Shown: one piece after another, positions 50,001 through 62,400 of the stretch
How the letters are laid out: every line of letters begins with the position of its first letter
How positions within the stretch are numbered: position 1 is the stretch's first letter
Assembly (NCBI GenBank): GCA_033239005.1
Contig: BSQZ01000037.1
Span: forward strand, 5,313,001-5,377,000
Length of the DNA stretch: 64,000 bases
Direction: 5' to 3'
Source: Lamellibrachia satsuma
Lineage: Eukaryota > Annelida > Polychaeta > Sabellida > Siboglinidae
Program-made: the position numbers and the translations under genes
The notes under the pieces: model-generated
What the model was told of the DNA's origin: nothing
The model's database searches: none
What the model saw: the letters and a program-made list of their open reading frames with translations, nothing else

Positions 50001-52137
50001 CTTTAGTCTAGGTCACCCCGATTTGCGCTGGTTAACATGTCAGCCCTCGGTCATTCGGAGAAAAGACCAGATTCTCCAACTTTTAGAACACATTCTGAGT
50101 AAACCACCGGCGTGATATTCTTGATTTTAGTTGCACGTGGTTAGTATTTATTATCTCTTTTAGGTGCATAGCCCCAAAATCATGACTTTTGTTTTGCTTT
50201 AATGAGCAATGTGTGGCAGCAGTCCTACCTCTCCCACCTCCCACGGTCCTACCTCTCCCACCCCCTACCTCTCCCACCTCCCACCAATGGCAGGACTATG
50301 GCAGTGGTCCTACCTCTCCCACTTCCCACCAATGGCAGGACCATGGCAGTGGTCCTACCTCTCCCACCTCCCACAATGGCAGGACCATGGCAGTGGTCCT
50401 ACCTCTCCCACCTCCCACCAATGGCAGGACCATGGCAGTGGTCCTACCTCTCCCACCTCCCACCTATGGCAGGACCATGGCAACCTATGTACAAAGACAC
50501 ACCAAGATTACACAGATGTACAAAATTCTGAAACTTCCTACCTGCCGTTTTCATCATCTCATTGACATGTTTTGTCAAAATCACATATTTCTAACTCTTT
50601 TTAAATGAACGTGCCATACCCGTCAATGTTTACCAATTTCTGCATGAATTACTACGCACTCATGCCTTATGGCGAAAAAATTGCCAACAATTCTTCTGCC
50701 TTATAAAATCATCTAAAAATCCACAGTTACACTGTCAACAGGTTCTACCAGCAAACATGGCAGTGTCCCTGCTCAAAGGCACTTATGTCAGATGATTTGA
50801 ATTTTAAAAAACGTCCTATGTGCAAACTTACTGTGCCCTACATTCGTGTGTCTGAGGTGTGATCCCTCGTGATTTTGACAAAACTCGACAAGCAATGAGA
50901 TGATGCCAACGGCAGATAAAAAGTTTAGAATTTGCATTTGCATAATCATGCAAAACGTTAACATGGTCACCAATGGGAAATGTAACTTTAGGCTGACCCC
51001 TGTGACTACGACATGGTAGTTCGTTTGTGCAACTATTGTATGTAGTTTTTTTTTAATCACCAGACAAACTATTAAATTATTTAATGCTTGATCTACGATT
51101 TCTTGAAGTAATGAAATTTCATAACTTTGTCATGTGATTGGCAAGAGGATGGAAGTCATGCCCATGATTCATAAAGTGTTCACTGTTTTGGATATCCACT
51201 AATTTTAACCTTACAGATCTAACAACTAAAGACAATCCCTTCTATGATTTGAACAAAATTACGCACTTTTTTTACTAAACTGACCGTGGATATTACTTAA
51301 AATATTCATACACTACATATTAGGACATCAACAAACCGGATTTGCGATAAGATAAATCAGTTGAGGATCGAATTTAACTGTCTTGTTGTCTTTTTATATA
51401 GTTTAGATTGTATCGCTTGAAATCAACTCTACCATAATATAACCTGTATTATCATATTTTATCGACTTCTACTGCACAGAATTGTGGCAGTGCACTAAAC
51501 AATAACTTTACAGGTAGTTCTTGGTATAAGCCCTTGGGGATTTATGCTGCAATTTGCAACTGCATTAACTGTACAAATTGTGTAACCAAATAAAGTTGTA
51601 TTACCAACAGCATGCTTTGGCATATAAGGTGTAAATAATAGTAATTTCCTTAATCTTTTAAAAATTGTCACATGGGTAATTATGTTTGTCAACATTGAAA
51701 CCATCTGGCAGTGGTCATAAATCAGAAAATTCAACTTGGTTTTAGATGGTCAAATTGATCAGTTGTAATTAGTTGTGATAATTGTGATATATTTGCGTTA
51801 GTCTTATCATGTAGGATTCAAGTTTATCCAAGAATTCAACTCACATGCGAGTGGCAGTTGAGAATGAACTGGCATGTCCCATAGTGAATATGGATATTTA
51901 TAACATCCACTAAAAATGGAACAAGCCACCCTTTGCCCCATAGAATGTGTTCCTGTGACAGTTTGTGTCAGGATGGAATAGCATTTGTTTATTGTCTTGT
52001 TTCTTTCACCAGCTCCTGAATGGTTTGAAACTTTCACAGAGGAGGAGATTGAAAGGAAGGTCACCGAGGCGTCGCTGTCCAAGGAACAGTTTGATGTGAT
52101 CAAGGCTGATGTCCAGAAAATTCTGTCTTCACAATGA
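42583..52137 (+). CDS. GDPGP1: GDP-D-glucose phosphorylase 1, complete, ten exons
   Basis: Hydrolyses or phosphorolyses GDP-D-glucose, thought to clear this wrong sugar nucleotide made beside GDP-mannose. It is a cytosolic HIT-superfamily enzyme. Coding exons: 42583-42678, 43027-43143, 43559-43726, 44864-44956, 45286-45344, 45471-45573, 46081-46181, 46513-46658, 48646-48720, 52013-52137. All have AG/GT borders and matching phases, giving 1083 nt (360 aa; human about 385). Family blocks: [52 protein letters not shown], the catalytic-type HIT triad HLHLH ([10 protein letters not shown], exon 6), [11 protein letters not shown] and [10 protein letters not shown]. The ATG lies four bases after an acceptor, so a 5' UTR intron is likely. 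The human gene has an uninterrupted ORF, unlike this one. Confidence 0.95.
42768..42862. repeat. Two-copy tandem duplication of about 50 bp
   Basis: tgcatgcttgatgtactatt followed by cactcttgataacatgcaaa is present twice in GDPGP1 intron 1. Confidence 0.9.
44023..44100. repeat. (GT)n microsatellite
   Basis: gtgtgt run followed by imperfect gcatgcgt words, in GDPGP1 intron 3. Confidence 0.95.
44150..44862 (-). mobile_element. Helitron-like copy in GDPGP1 intron 3
   Basis: The minus strand starts ctagtttgtgactctatatg, then ccctggtatttccatcagtt, a ccccaggg block and the shared body (gcaactactgggt..., gacaaattcatgc equivalents). It aligns with the plus-strand copy at 47955-48420. Its 5' end runs to within about 10-20 bp of the acceptor of coding exon 4 (44863). 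Confidence 0.5.
45185..45250. repeat. (CA)/(CACG) simple repeat
   Basis: Imperfect acacatgcat/acgcacgc run in GDPGP1 intron 4. Confidence 0.85.
45765..46020 (+). repeat. Dispersed repeat family A copy
   Basis: Shares accgtatttgatctatttag, aatcagtaggatctataatt, gtcgccatctgg, gttaaacagttaccttatt, ttataagaacagatt and gcccaattttt with 57430-57725 in the same order. Non-coding, in GDPGP1 intron 6. Confidence 0.75.
46835..47645. repeat. G-rich minisatellite, 27-28-bp unit, about 29 copies
   Basis: Unit gggggagaggggtctgagag followed by gcacagga; variants carry tatgagagacac and ggggaggggag. The plus strand has runs of four or five G in every unit, a strong G-quadruplex-forming pattern on the coding strand of a GDPGP1 intron. 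Long minus-strand frames rich in [10 protein letters not shown] are repeat artefacts in three frames. Confidence 0.97.
47955..48420 (+). mobile_element. Helitron-like copy, plus strand, with 5' terminus
   Basis: Starts tctatattataaagtagttt then gtgactctgtctgtctgtat, followed by ccctcatatctctgtcagtt. This TC-starting, TCTATATTATAAAG-type head is typical of animal Helitron 5' ends. It includes the shared ggcatgcctgggggc and catgaatttgtcattgcca blocks. The 3' hairpin/CTRR end is not identified. No ORF. Confidence 0.6.
49684..50201. mobile_element. MITE with long (about 100 bp) inverted ends; P-like family
   Basis: The left end taaagcgaaacaaaagtcat...ctatgcacctaa...aaccatttgtaac...tcaagaatat-like continues for about 100 bp. 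It is repeated inverted at the right (gtgatattcttgattttagt, tgcacgtggttagta, taggtgcatagcccc, atgacttttgttttgcttta). The same termini bound the THAP-containing element at 55335-56345. No ORF inside. In GDPGP1 intron 9. Confidence 0.75.
50218..50482. repeat. 44-45-bp tandem repeat, about 5 copies
   Basis: ccaatggcaggaccatggca followed by gtggtcctacctctcccacc and tccca; ggcagga anchors lie at 50289, 50334, 50378, 50423 and 50468. In GDPGP1 intron 9, immediately next to the MITE. Confidence 0.92.
50525..51020. mobile_element. Fold-back copy of repeat family B
   Basis: The left part (cctgccgttttcatcatctc, attgacatgttttgtcaaaa, tcacata) is the inverse of the right part (gtgattttgacaaaactcga, caagcaatgagatgatgcca, acggcag). 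Both match 13500-13790, and the middle matches the inverted 12918-13053 repeat. Non-coding. Confidence 0.75.
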
Positions 52138-52216
52138 TGGTGTACTATGGTGTACAGGGTGTACTGTGGTGTACAGGGTGTACTATGGTGTACAGGGTGT
52201 ACTGTGGTGTACAGGC
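52138..52216 (+). repeat. 19-bp tandem repeat beginning at the GDPGP1 stop codon
   Basis: tggtgtactatggtgtacagg-type units repeat about four times starting directly after TGA (52135-52137). It would lie at the start of the 3' UTR. Confidence 0.9.
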
Positions 52217-52310
52217 TGTAAAGGTACAAAAAGATTACAGTTTTTGCTCTATTGGCAATGTGTGTTGGTTTCTGATTGCTAAGGACATTATATCGACATT
52301 ATTATATGGA

Positions 52311-52316
52311 AATAAA
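52311..52316 (+). terminator. GDPGP1 poly(A) signal
   Basis: AATAAA 174 bp after the stop codon, the first canonical hexamer downstream. Confidence 0.6.
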
Positions 52317-53129
52317 ATATATTCCATATAAATGAGGAGTGGTAAAGCAAGTCTAATCTTGTGGATATGAGAATACAGGTTCAGGGTAATTTTGTTTCGC
52401 AGATTTATGCATATTTTATTTACATTTGGGTGGTTTTTCCAGGGCATCAAGAAACAGTTCCAGAAGTATCCAATGTCTTAAGATATTTCTTGGACACAGT
52501 ATTAATGTACCAAAGTTTGCCTTCACCTTTACATCCAATTTGTTGTCAGGTTTTACACAAGAGCTGCAATATGGACTATTGTAATGTGTGATTTTACACA
52601 GGTATATGCTGCATTATAATTAACTTACACTGTTGTTGAATCCGCCAAGGAAAATGTCTGGCACAATTATTGCTTAAATGGTAGTACATATCATCCTCAT
52701 GTGCCAGGGCTTGTACTGGTGCTACACTACACCAGGCATTTATCCTGTGCAATGTGTGGATGTGTGCTGAATCATTTATACTTCGTCCCACTTGCTGCGT
52801 TGGTCCGGTGATTCCAGGAAATGCTAGGTTCACAAAAGCTAAGGACTAAATATGGCTAACACAGCAATTGACAAATTTGACTAGGCTGATCTGCCAGGGG
52901 TACTGAAGTCCTCAGCAGCCCTAGATCGAAAGGATGATGTATCTGGTTTATTTCACAAATATTATCAACTGTAAATTGGTTTACCTGGAAATTTGTCAAT
53001 TTGCACTACTAAAACCTAACATGAACTGGGATGAAACTATATTACAAAGAAGTGGAATTTTTTTATGAAACATTTTTGCGATTTTATGGAAAACGTGAAA
53101 ATTATGAACATTTCTAGGTGTACAGTACT

Positions 53130-53135
53130 TTTATT
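53130..53135 (-). terminator. BABAM2 candidate poly(A) signal
   Basis: AATAAA on the minus strand (tttatt on plus), about 315 bp after the BABAM2 stop. With the GDPGP1 signal at 52311 it leaves roughly 0.8 kb between the convergent transcripts. Confidence 0.5.
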
Positions 53136-53449
53136 GCATTTGGAAACATGAATACTGGTATACGATGTAGGTGGCATATGGTATTCATTGCTCACACTGA
53201 ACATGAATCTCAAATCTGCACGGCAGATGCATTCATTGTTAATGTAAAAAAATATTTTACATATTTACAAATAATAACGAAGACCTTTGCCGGCTGTCAA
53301 TCATGCTGCCGTTCTTCTACTCATACGAGCAGAATCACCAGGCATTCTCTGCCGGCCAATATGAACAGCGGTAAAATAAACATTCCAACAAGTCTGAGAA
53401 GTCTTTCAGTAGCCAAACTAAGAAGTTGCCACTTTGATACTTGCATCTT

Positions 53450-56400
53450 CTACTGTTGGAGAGAGCCCTGTGTCACTGAACCTTTCTGGAACGCTGCTAT
53501 TTGGTCCAGAATGTACGCCCTAGAACAAACAACACCTTGGTCTAAGTACAAACAGTTCAATGATATGACATGTTTTCGATGACATTATGTGACATTGTTT
53601 TAGGTTTTTTAAAGTCAACACACTGATACAGCACTCACATTATTTCGGTAGGGTTAAGCTACATTTTTAACTTGACAGAGACATGGAATGAGCCTCATAT
53701 TAGGGAGTTCAAGTCATTTTACAATGTTACCCTAACTGGATAAACTTGCAGCACTATATTTGATTTTCTTTTAAGTTATAGTAATAAGTTTGGTTTAGAC
53801 ACCTCAACTAGGATATTAGCAGACTTTTTCATCAAGTGTACTTTTCCAACAAGACTGGATCGCATCAGTTCTAACACAAATGTTGCTAACACGTAAAAGG
53901 TACGTTCTTATATAGCACGGTATCCTGTCCTTTGAACTGTTCAAAGCGCTTTACACTTCACCCCCTGGCACACCTGTTCATTCCAACACCGTCTCGACTT
54001 CTCTGGGAAACATTCAGCCATGCTGCAGTTACTGCACAAAGACCATTCGTTCAGATATCCACCTCTGTCTGTAGCCAGGTACTCATTCATACAGCTGAGT
54101 GAACTATGGCAACTTGGGGTGACATAAATTGCCAAAGCTTCGAAACGGAAGCAGGAGGATTCGAACCCGGGTTCTCTTGACTGAGATGCCGACATTCTAA
54201 CCGCTACACTATCACGTCCCACATGTCAGATGTACCTTTTGTTTCACAGATACATCGTATATAGGAAAAAGGAACAATGGCTGTTTTTGTTGACATGATA
54301 CACTCGCTGAATGTATCCGTGGGGTACTGCGTATTATTAACCAACATATCAGTTAAAAATTCTAAACAACATTACAGCTGATTGTTTCATAGCAACTCGG
54401 CGATGTAGAAAACATTATCTACCTGGCCCTTTCTGCCATCTCTCGTGGTGTCCAGCGGGGACTGTACGGGTAATCACTGACCACCTTGCTGTAGGGCTGA
54501 CCATCCACTGCCTCATGGTAGACAGACTGGAATACGAAGACTGGACATTGAGCTGGGAACAGACGCGGCAGGTCAACTGAAACAGAAACATGAATACCAT
54601 ACCAGAGCTGTTACACGTACAACTTGTTGGTACTTGAGTAAAAGTAAAAGTAATTGGGAAAAAATCTGCTCAAGTAAAAATACACAAAAAAAATTGTACT
54701 TGAAATACAAGTAAAACAATGTACTGTATTCGACCTAAGAAGTGTACAGTACGATAAAAAATTGGGCTATGAAAAATGTCAAGGAATCTGTTCTTATAAG
54801 CATACACCAAAATGTGTTTCTCTAGACAATAAGGTAACTGTTTAACACTAGTGGTGTCATTTGGTGACTAGTGTAGAACAACTGAAAAGTGGTGTCAACT
54901 GTTTAACACCAGATGGCAACATTTTTCAAGGGAGTGTACACTAAATAGGGCATGTACAAAAGTATATACGACGTAAATATATTCACATTCACGCAAAATA
55001 CAACATGAAAAGAAACAAATTTTAATCTTAAACTTCGCAAAAACAACTTGTACAACAAATGCATATCAGCTTGGTTCATTGGATAACAATTGGATATTGG
55101 CCGAGTCAGATGATTTGTGTATGAAACATTCTGTGCTGAGAAAAAGATACTTTGTTACAGTCACAAAGTACACCTAAAATGGTACTTCGTTACTCAAGAA
55201 AAATAAAATGTTCTGCTCAAGTAAGTAACAAAGTGAATTAACTTTGTTACATAACGGCTTTATACCATACACAGTTATAAGATCTACTTAGGCAATCAAA
55301 AGGTTGAACGAGTCCAGTTCAAAAATATTTAACGTAGTTAAAAGTTAAACGAAAGGCATTGTTTTGGGTCTAAAAACTAACCATTTGCAACTATAATCAA
55401 GAATATCATGGAAGTGGTTTACTGGGAATCTAAAAATTCTAAAAGTGCAAAGTTCTGGTCTACCAGGTAATGTAATTTTTCGTGGAGACTGACATATTCA
55501 TCAGTGTTTGCAATTTTGACCAATCAGCGGCGAGCAGCCCCTTAACAACGCGGCTGTAACATAGGCTGTGCATATCGCATGTATTTTTAACGTGGTTGAG
55601 ATGTGCAGTTACATTTTTATTTGGTTTTATTTTGGATTTACACACAGCAAAAACTCTTACAATGCTGTACTGTGCAGCATTCGGATGTAAACATGATTCA
55701 GCGAGGTATAGTTGTTTTTTTTCCGATTTCCTCTGGAAAAACAGTCAGTAGTGAAGCAATGAATTCACAATTGCGGGCGGGCGGGCTGGTTCGAAGCCCA
55801 TGTGATATGCTAGAATTTGTTCGGCCCATTTTGAAGAGTCGTATTTTGAAGTTGATATATTTTCATCAACTAATGGGTGAAGATCCTTCAAAACGTCGGC
55901 GACAGAGAACATTAAAGCCTGAAGCAGAAACAACAATCTTCCAGCATGTACCTCAGCTGAAGACTTTAACACAGTGCATACACTTGATGAAGAGAATTGT
56001 CAAATCGGAACTCAAGGCGGTTAGTAAACAATGAATGAATCTTGCCAAATAAGTAGATTTTAAATACAAACAGTGTGTCCAAACGTATTGGCAAGTATGT
56101 GACTAAAATCGTCTACGATCAGACGTTTAAAGTTGCAGTTGTGGGAAACCTAGTCAGCACTCTTGACATAGGATTCTCAACAAATATGGCGCTGCATAAA
56201 AAAATGTCAGTGTTCAACGAGGTATATTTAGTTAATCACTTGCGTGATATTCTTGATTATAGTTGCAAATGGTTAGTTTTCAAGTACTCTTATAGGTGCA
56301 AAGGCTCCAAAAATGCATTTGATTTCACTTTAACAGAAATATAATAAAGCTAACCAAATTGAAATAAAACACTTAAAACTGATTACCTATATTATAAAAA

Positions 56401-59400
56401 TAGATACTACCCAAAAATAGAGTATGGATGAAACACAATACATTATAAACCATGTAAGTAATATTAACTTACAGACTGTAATATCAAAATATTAATAGGT
56501 TTTATTTTATGTAGAATTTTGTTTTTAACAAATTTGTATATATAATTTTACCAAATATATCCATTGTAACTACTGTACCCTACTGCACAATATTTGCAAT
56601 ATATATATGTTCAGTAAGTGTTAATAAATACTACGACTAACTGGTAATGAGGAAGAAGAAGTCATGCCACTCCATGAGGAAGCTGATCTTGCCGAAGGCT
56701 TCTACATCGTACTCAACCACGCATCTACAACACAGTAATATAACCATTCTTCCTTGCAACAATAAGTCTTCCCTTGCAAACACCCAGAAACGACTGGTGA
56801 GTATTGATAATGGACATATTATTGAAGTCCACTTTAAACGTATACTGTACTTACAGCTCTGGTCTATAATAAACAATAAATAAAATTTTACAGAATGCTG
56901 TATATCATACATAGGTTTTATTGAATATTCTATCAGACTGTGCTGTGCATACAGATTGCACTGAAGACATTAATTAAGGTTCCCAAGTACTGTCACTTTC
57001 TGTGGTGCTACAATAAAAAGAATGTGACAATAAAACACAGTTCACAGTATTCACAAATGTATAAAACCTATATATTTCTTCTAGCACGGTTTCAACAGTA
57101 TCATTTGGACATGTAGTTAGTGTATTCTGTAGTAATTCAACTGCACTGTGTATTTTCGTGTAGAAAATCAACACTAGCTCCGTACCTGCCAAAATGCCCA
57201 AGAAATGTTGCTACATACTCTTGCCGTTTCTCAAAGCTGGCAACAACTTGGTCGACCTGTGGACAACAACAGCTGGCGTATGTATTCGTGGACCACGAGA
57301 AAACTCCAATATAAAGGGAATAATGTGCTTACTGTCAATACTGTGTTAACCTCGTTACTAGTTCAAGCAAAATTCTTTGTGCATTATTCCAACATTGTTG
57401 TACAAGTTCCACGTTTAGTGATCATGCTTATTACCGTATTCAACTTATTAAGCATGCACACACTAATTAGTGCACACCCCCTTTTTTAATCAGCAGGATC
57501 CATAATTATTGTAACTTGACCAGTGTGTGACAACTGAAGTGTCGCCATCTGGAGTTGGCACCACTTTTCAGTTGTTGTACACTAGTCACCAAATGACACC
57601 ACTAGTGTTAAACAGTTACCTTATTGTCTAGAGAAACATCGTGGTGCTTATAAGAACAGATTCCTTGACATTTGCCCAATTTTTTTTTCAAGTGTACTGT
57701 AAACTTATTAGGTAAAATTTTCTAATACACAACACACTGTAAATTTTTTCAAGATAAGATTAGCAGTTTTTAAAAACTTCCATATAACCAATGTTCTGTG
57801 TAGCCATGGGTACATACAGGCCAGAACGGGAATATGTTCCTTTTAAGCAGATTACATCATAAGTCCTTACAGAGATAGTCGATTGTAAACTCACGTTGGC
57901 AAGAAAAGTTATGCTGATGAACCTGCTGCCGTTGATTATCCAATCACTACTGTCGTTACGGTATTGCTCGGCTAAGTATGTGACCATCATGTCATATCAA
58001 ACAGTCGTTGATTGGATAATATGTGCATAACCATTTCCTCAGTCAGCGTCTCTTTCTCACAACGTGTATTCATCATTTGATAAATGAAAGTTTTTCACTA
58101 AAAACAACCTTTCTAATAATTTTTTTGCACTGCACCAATGAAATAACTCTTGGAGATTCAAAATAAAAATATGGATCTCTTGCACAAAAAGTTTCTTCAG
58201 ATCTAAAAAAACATGGCATGTCAACGGTAGCAGATTCATCAGCATACCTTTTCTTACCATCACCAGTATACACCCTTTTCATGACTGTTGTGTCCCCTTG
58301 AAATAAACTATACATTTGCTGATCTTACCGTGTTTGTTATGAGTTCACAGACAGTCGGTACATAGTCAATGAGACAGTTACTTGGTGGAAGATGAGGTAT
58401 CCGTAACATTGTAGCACCGCCAAGGCAGCTGAAACATGATTGCAAGACACTGTCTCTCATCTCGGCAAGAACATTTTCTTTGTCAAACATAAGACTTAAC
58501 CTGCAGCAATTTATTACGGCAAGGAATGGTCTGAAATTGTCAATCCTCAATTTGTTTACTCCAAACAGCCCATTCTTTGAGTATTTCCATGACAGTTATA
58601 CATTTACCTGTGTGGGATATTTTACTTCCCCTGGCATAGACACCAGATAGAAGGGAGTTACAGGTTTTAGTGTCCCATCTGAAAGACAAAGTGGAAAGAA
58701 GTTGGACTTAAACCCCGCTCCTCTCAACTGAGAATCCAATGCTCTGACTACCATTCCACTCCACCACACTGTGTACGATTGTCCACTCCACCACACTGTG
58801 TACGATTGTCCACTCCACCACACTGTGTACGATTGTCCACTCCACCACACTGTGTATGATTGTCCACTCCACCACACTGTGTATGATTGTCCACTCCACC
58901 ACACTGTGTACGATTGTCCACCACACTGTGTATGATTGTCCACTCCACCACACTGTGTACGATTGTGCACTCCACCACACTGTGTATGATTGTCCACTCC
59001 ACCACACTGTGTATGATTGTCCACCACACTGTGTACGATTGTCCACTCCACCACACTGTGTATGATTGTCCATTCCACCACACTGTGTATGATTGTCCAC
59101 TCCACCACACTGTTTACGATTGTCCACTCCACCACACTGTGTATGATTGTCCACCACACTGTGTACGATTGTCCACTCCACCACACTGTGTATGATTGTC
59201 CACCACACTGTGTACGATTGTCCACTCCACCACACTGTGTAAGATTGTCCACTCCACCACACTGTGTATGATTGTCCACCACACTGTGTATGATTGTCCA
59301 CTCCACCACACTGTGTACGATTGTCCACTCCACCACACTGTGTATGATTGTCCACCACACTGTGTACGATTGTCCACTCCACCACACTGTGTACGATTGT

Positions 59401-62400
59401 CCACTCCACCACACTGTGTATGATTGTCCACCACACTGTGTACGATTGTCCACTCCACCACACTGTGTATGATTGTCCACCACACTGTGTACGATTGTCC
59501 ACTCCACCACACTGTGTACGATTGTCCACTCCACCACACTGTGTATGATTGTCCATTCCACCACACTGTGTACGATTGTCCACTCCACCACACTGTGTAC
59601 AATTGTCCACTCCACCACACTGTGTACGATTGTCCACTCCACCACGCTGTGTATGATTGTGGAATGTCTCAATATGTTTTGACTTACTGTTCAACTCGAG
59701 GTGACAGAAACAGTTGGGGTGTGACCTTGGTACCATCGGCTGTCTCGTAGGTCACGAGTAGGACAGCTGCGTCTTCACCAGGATTGTCCTAACAGGAAGA
59801 CAAACATGGGGCCATCTTTAACATGATCTAACAAGATTAATATTCAAAGCAACATGCCCAGCACAGGAAGTGTGAGCCAGAGCCATGTAGAGGCCCATGC
59901 ATGCACACATATGCATGCATGCACACATCCTTCCTATACACACATCTACTTGTTCTTTTCCCTGTTATATACATCTGTCTGTTGTCTTTCAACAAGTAAG
60001 ATTGATGCAGAATTCTTGAGGATGTTTTACGAGAAATTTACTTCCACGATAATGCAGTTGAACTGAAACTAAATGTTTTTTTTTGACATGGCAAGATGTG
60101 AATACAAACCTTTGTGAGATATGTTGGTATCCTCGAAAAATCCACTGGTAGTCTGATGAGGAAATTTATCGGACCAACTTGTCGCTGAAAGACGCCAGAA
60201 AGAACAACAATCATATACGTGACGTGATGAATTATCAGACATAAACCTCAAACAAAAGATGATATATCAAGATATTAATTAAACATAATCAAGTGGTTCT
60301 AGTTTTACCAATTATTGACGTTTATGAGTCTGTTACATGGTGCATTAATAAATTATTACTAAACAAATTTGTTCTAGATTTTCAAAGCCATCAGAAGCAT
60401 TGATAAACACTGCGTGAATCTTCAATACAAAGTGCAATTTACCTCTGTTCTGTGCATGACATAGACCTCCACTTTGCTGGCCTCTAATACCTCGAGAAGT
60501 GAAGTGTATTCAAACTGCATACGAGAGATGTGTTGCAGAACTGACTGCTGGTATTTCTTGTACTCATCCAGTAGTTCATTCACTACATAGATCAGACCCT
60601 TTGGATCAGCCGGTTCCCAATTCACCAAACTCTAGGATGACAATGATGCCCAAACAAAAGTTTTTCATGCAATTAAAACTAATTAAAATATAAGATACTA
60701 CAATAATACAGGGTGCTTCCTACAATTACGGCTGAGTCTGTTTTCTCTCTCTGACCCATTGTGAAAACTTATTTTTATTTAACAAAATCATTGTAAACAA
60801 GAAGACAACAGCAAATATAACTATAAGGTTAAAGGTAAAAGATCACAGTGCGGTTGCAATGACTGGATTTTTTTCAATAACCATGTTCGATGCACTGAGC
60901 TCTGGTTTGGTGTCATTTTGTATTTGTCCACATTCATCTTATCATTTCATTCAGTCTCTTAATTAGGCAGTTACTTTATGTAACAATAACGTATTCTGAA
61001 ATTCACGAAATAAGAAAACGCTCAGTTGATTCCTGAATTTTAGCACATTCTCATAGTGCAAAATTAATGTTTACAGAGATTGTGACGATAAATACCTTAT
61101 CAGCCCACTAACACAATTACAATCATTTCAAGCATGTATAGATTGTAGTACTGGTGCTTCCAATTTCCACCAATGTTCAAAACTGAAAGTGTGCAGTAAA
61201 ATGTAGCAAACTGTTCTAGTACCTGAACATTTTCAATGTCTGGTAAGAAATTTGTGTCCCCAAATATAAAGTCTGGGGGTTCATCTGGAATGGAGCTGTT
61301 GAACAAAACCTCCCCTACAACACGAAATATCGCTATGTCATCCATGGATGCACATTCATTACTGTGTTCTGAACATTACACAATAACTTTACATGTATGT
61401 TTACTATAGTAATACAAAACTGATTGAATTTTAAATTAGATCATGACAATCCTAATTCTAAGACATTCTATGCAAGCAATACTTTAAAGCTATCTTAGCA
61501 AAAGTATGAGTAATGATTTTCTTCAACCCAACTATTGAGATTACTTACTCTCAATGTTTCAGCTGCCATCTGCAGCCTTCATCCCGAATGACTAGTTCTT
61601 TATTTGCTCTCCAGTTGACTTGGCAAGCAAGCTGTCCCATGCGTGGCTCTGTCGGCATCCCCCCTCATCTCGATTCATGATTGTTGTCGTCTTTCTGATC
61701 CACATAGCCTCCTTAATCCATCTTGCATTTCTGTTGATCTCTCTGTCTACCACCTTTGCTCCCTCCCTGTCTATGATGCAATTGTTTCTGTCTGCATGGT
61801 CTGTTATTGAAGACTTATGCTCTACCATCACTGACTCTCTTTTGTTCCCTGGTAAATCATCTGGTCGTGATGTCCTCAACCTCCGTGTGTTCTTTGAGTC
61901 TTGTACCAAATGTTCTTCCTGCCTCGCCAATGTACGTGTGGCTACAGCTCTTACAAGGGATCTGGTATACACCGTCTGTCTTTCTACTGTCTTCCACTTT
62001 CTCCTTTGGGTGCACTAGTATTCTTCTGATGCATGATGAGGTCTCACAGCTGTAGCGATCTCATGATGTTTTAAAATCTGCTGTACCCGTTCTGCGGATT
62101 TTTTTTCCGAGTCACTGTTCCATCCTCCTTTCGTATCATAAGTGTGTCCAAGAAAGGCAGGGACTTATCACTCTCTTCTTCGTTTGTGAACTTAATGCTC
62201 GTGGTGTCGATGTTGTTGAGATGCTCTGTTACATCCCTTTCTCATACTTCCACCACATCATCCACATATCTCTTCCATAGTTTCAGTTTGCCTGAGACTT
62301 CCCATTGCTGTGCTAAATTTCTGCTGATAAATAGTGTCCCTGAAGGTAAAATATGTAATTGTGACAATTAACTTCTGCAGCTCCACTGTGTCATCCACAT

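Noticed and set aside
54148..54222. tRNA gene on the minus strand
   Set aside because: Boxes A and B are present but no acceptor stem closes, and a roughly 250-bp SINE body follows.
58610..58690. Exon-like segment ([18 protein letters not shown]) with AG and GT borders in BABAM2
   Set aside because: The neighbouring exons join in phase without it (SPRVEH-CLGG). It lies within SINE-like sequence and would break the frame.
58596..59736. ORFs of 342-358 codons with WTIVHSVVE repeats
   Set aside because: Repeat artefacts of the 27/22-bp minisatellite in a BABAM2 intron.
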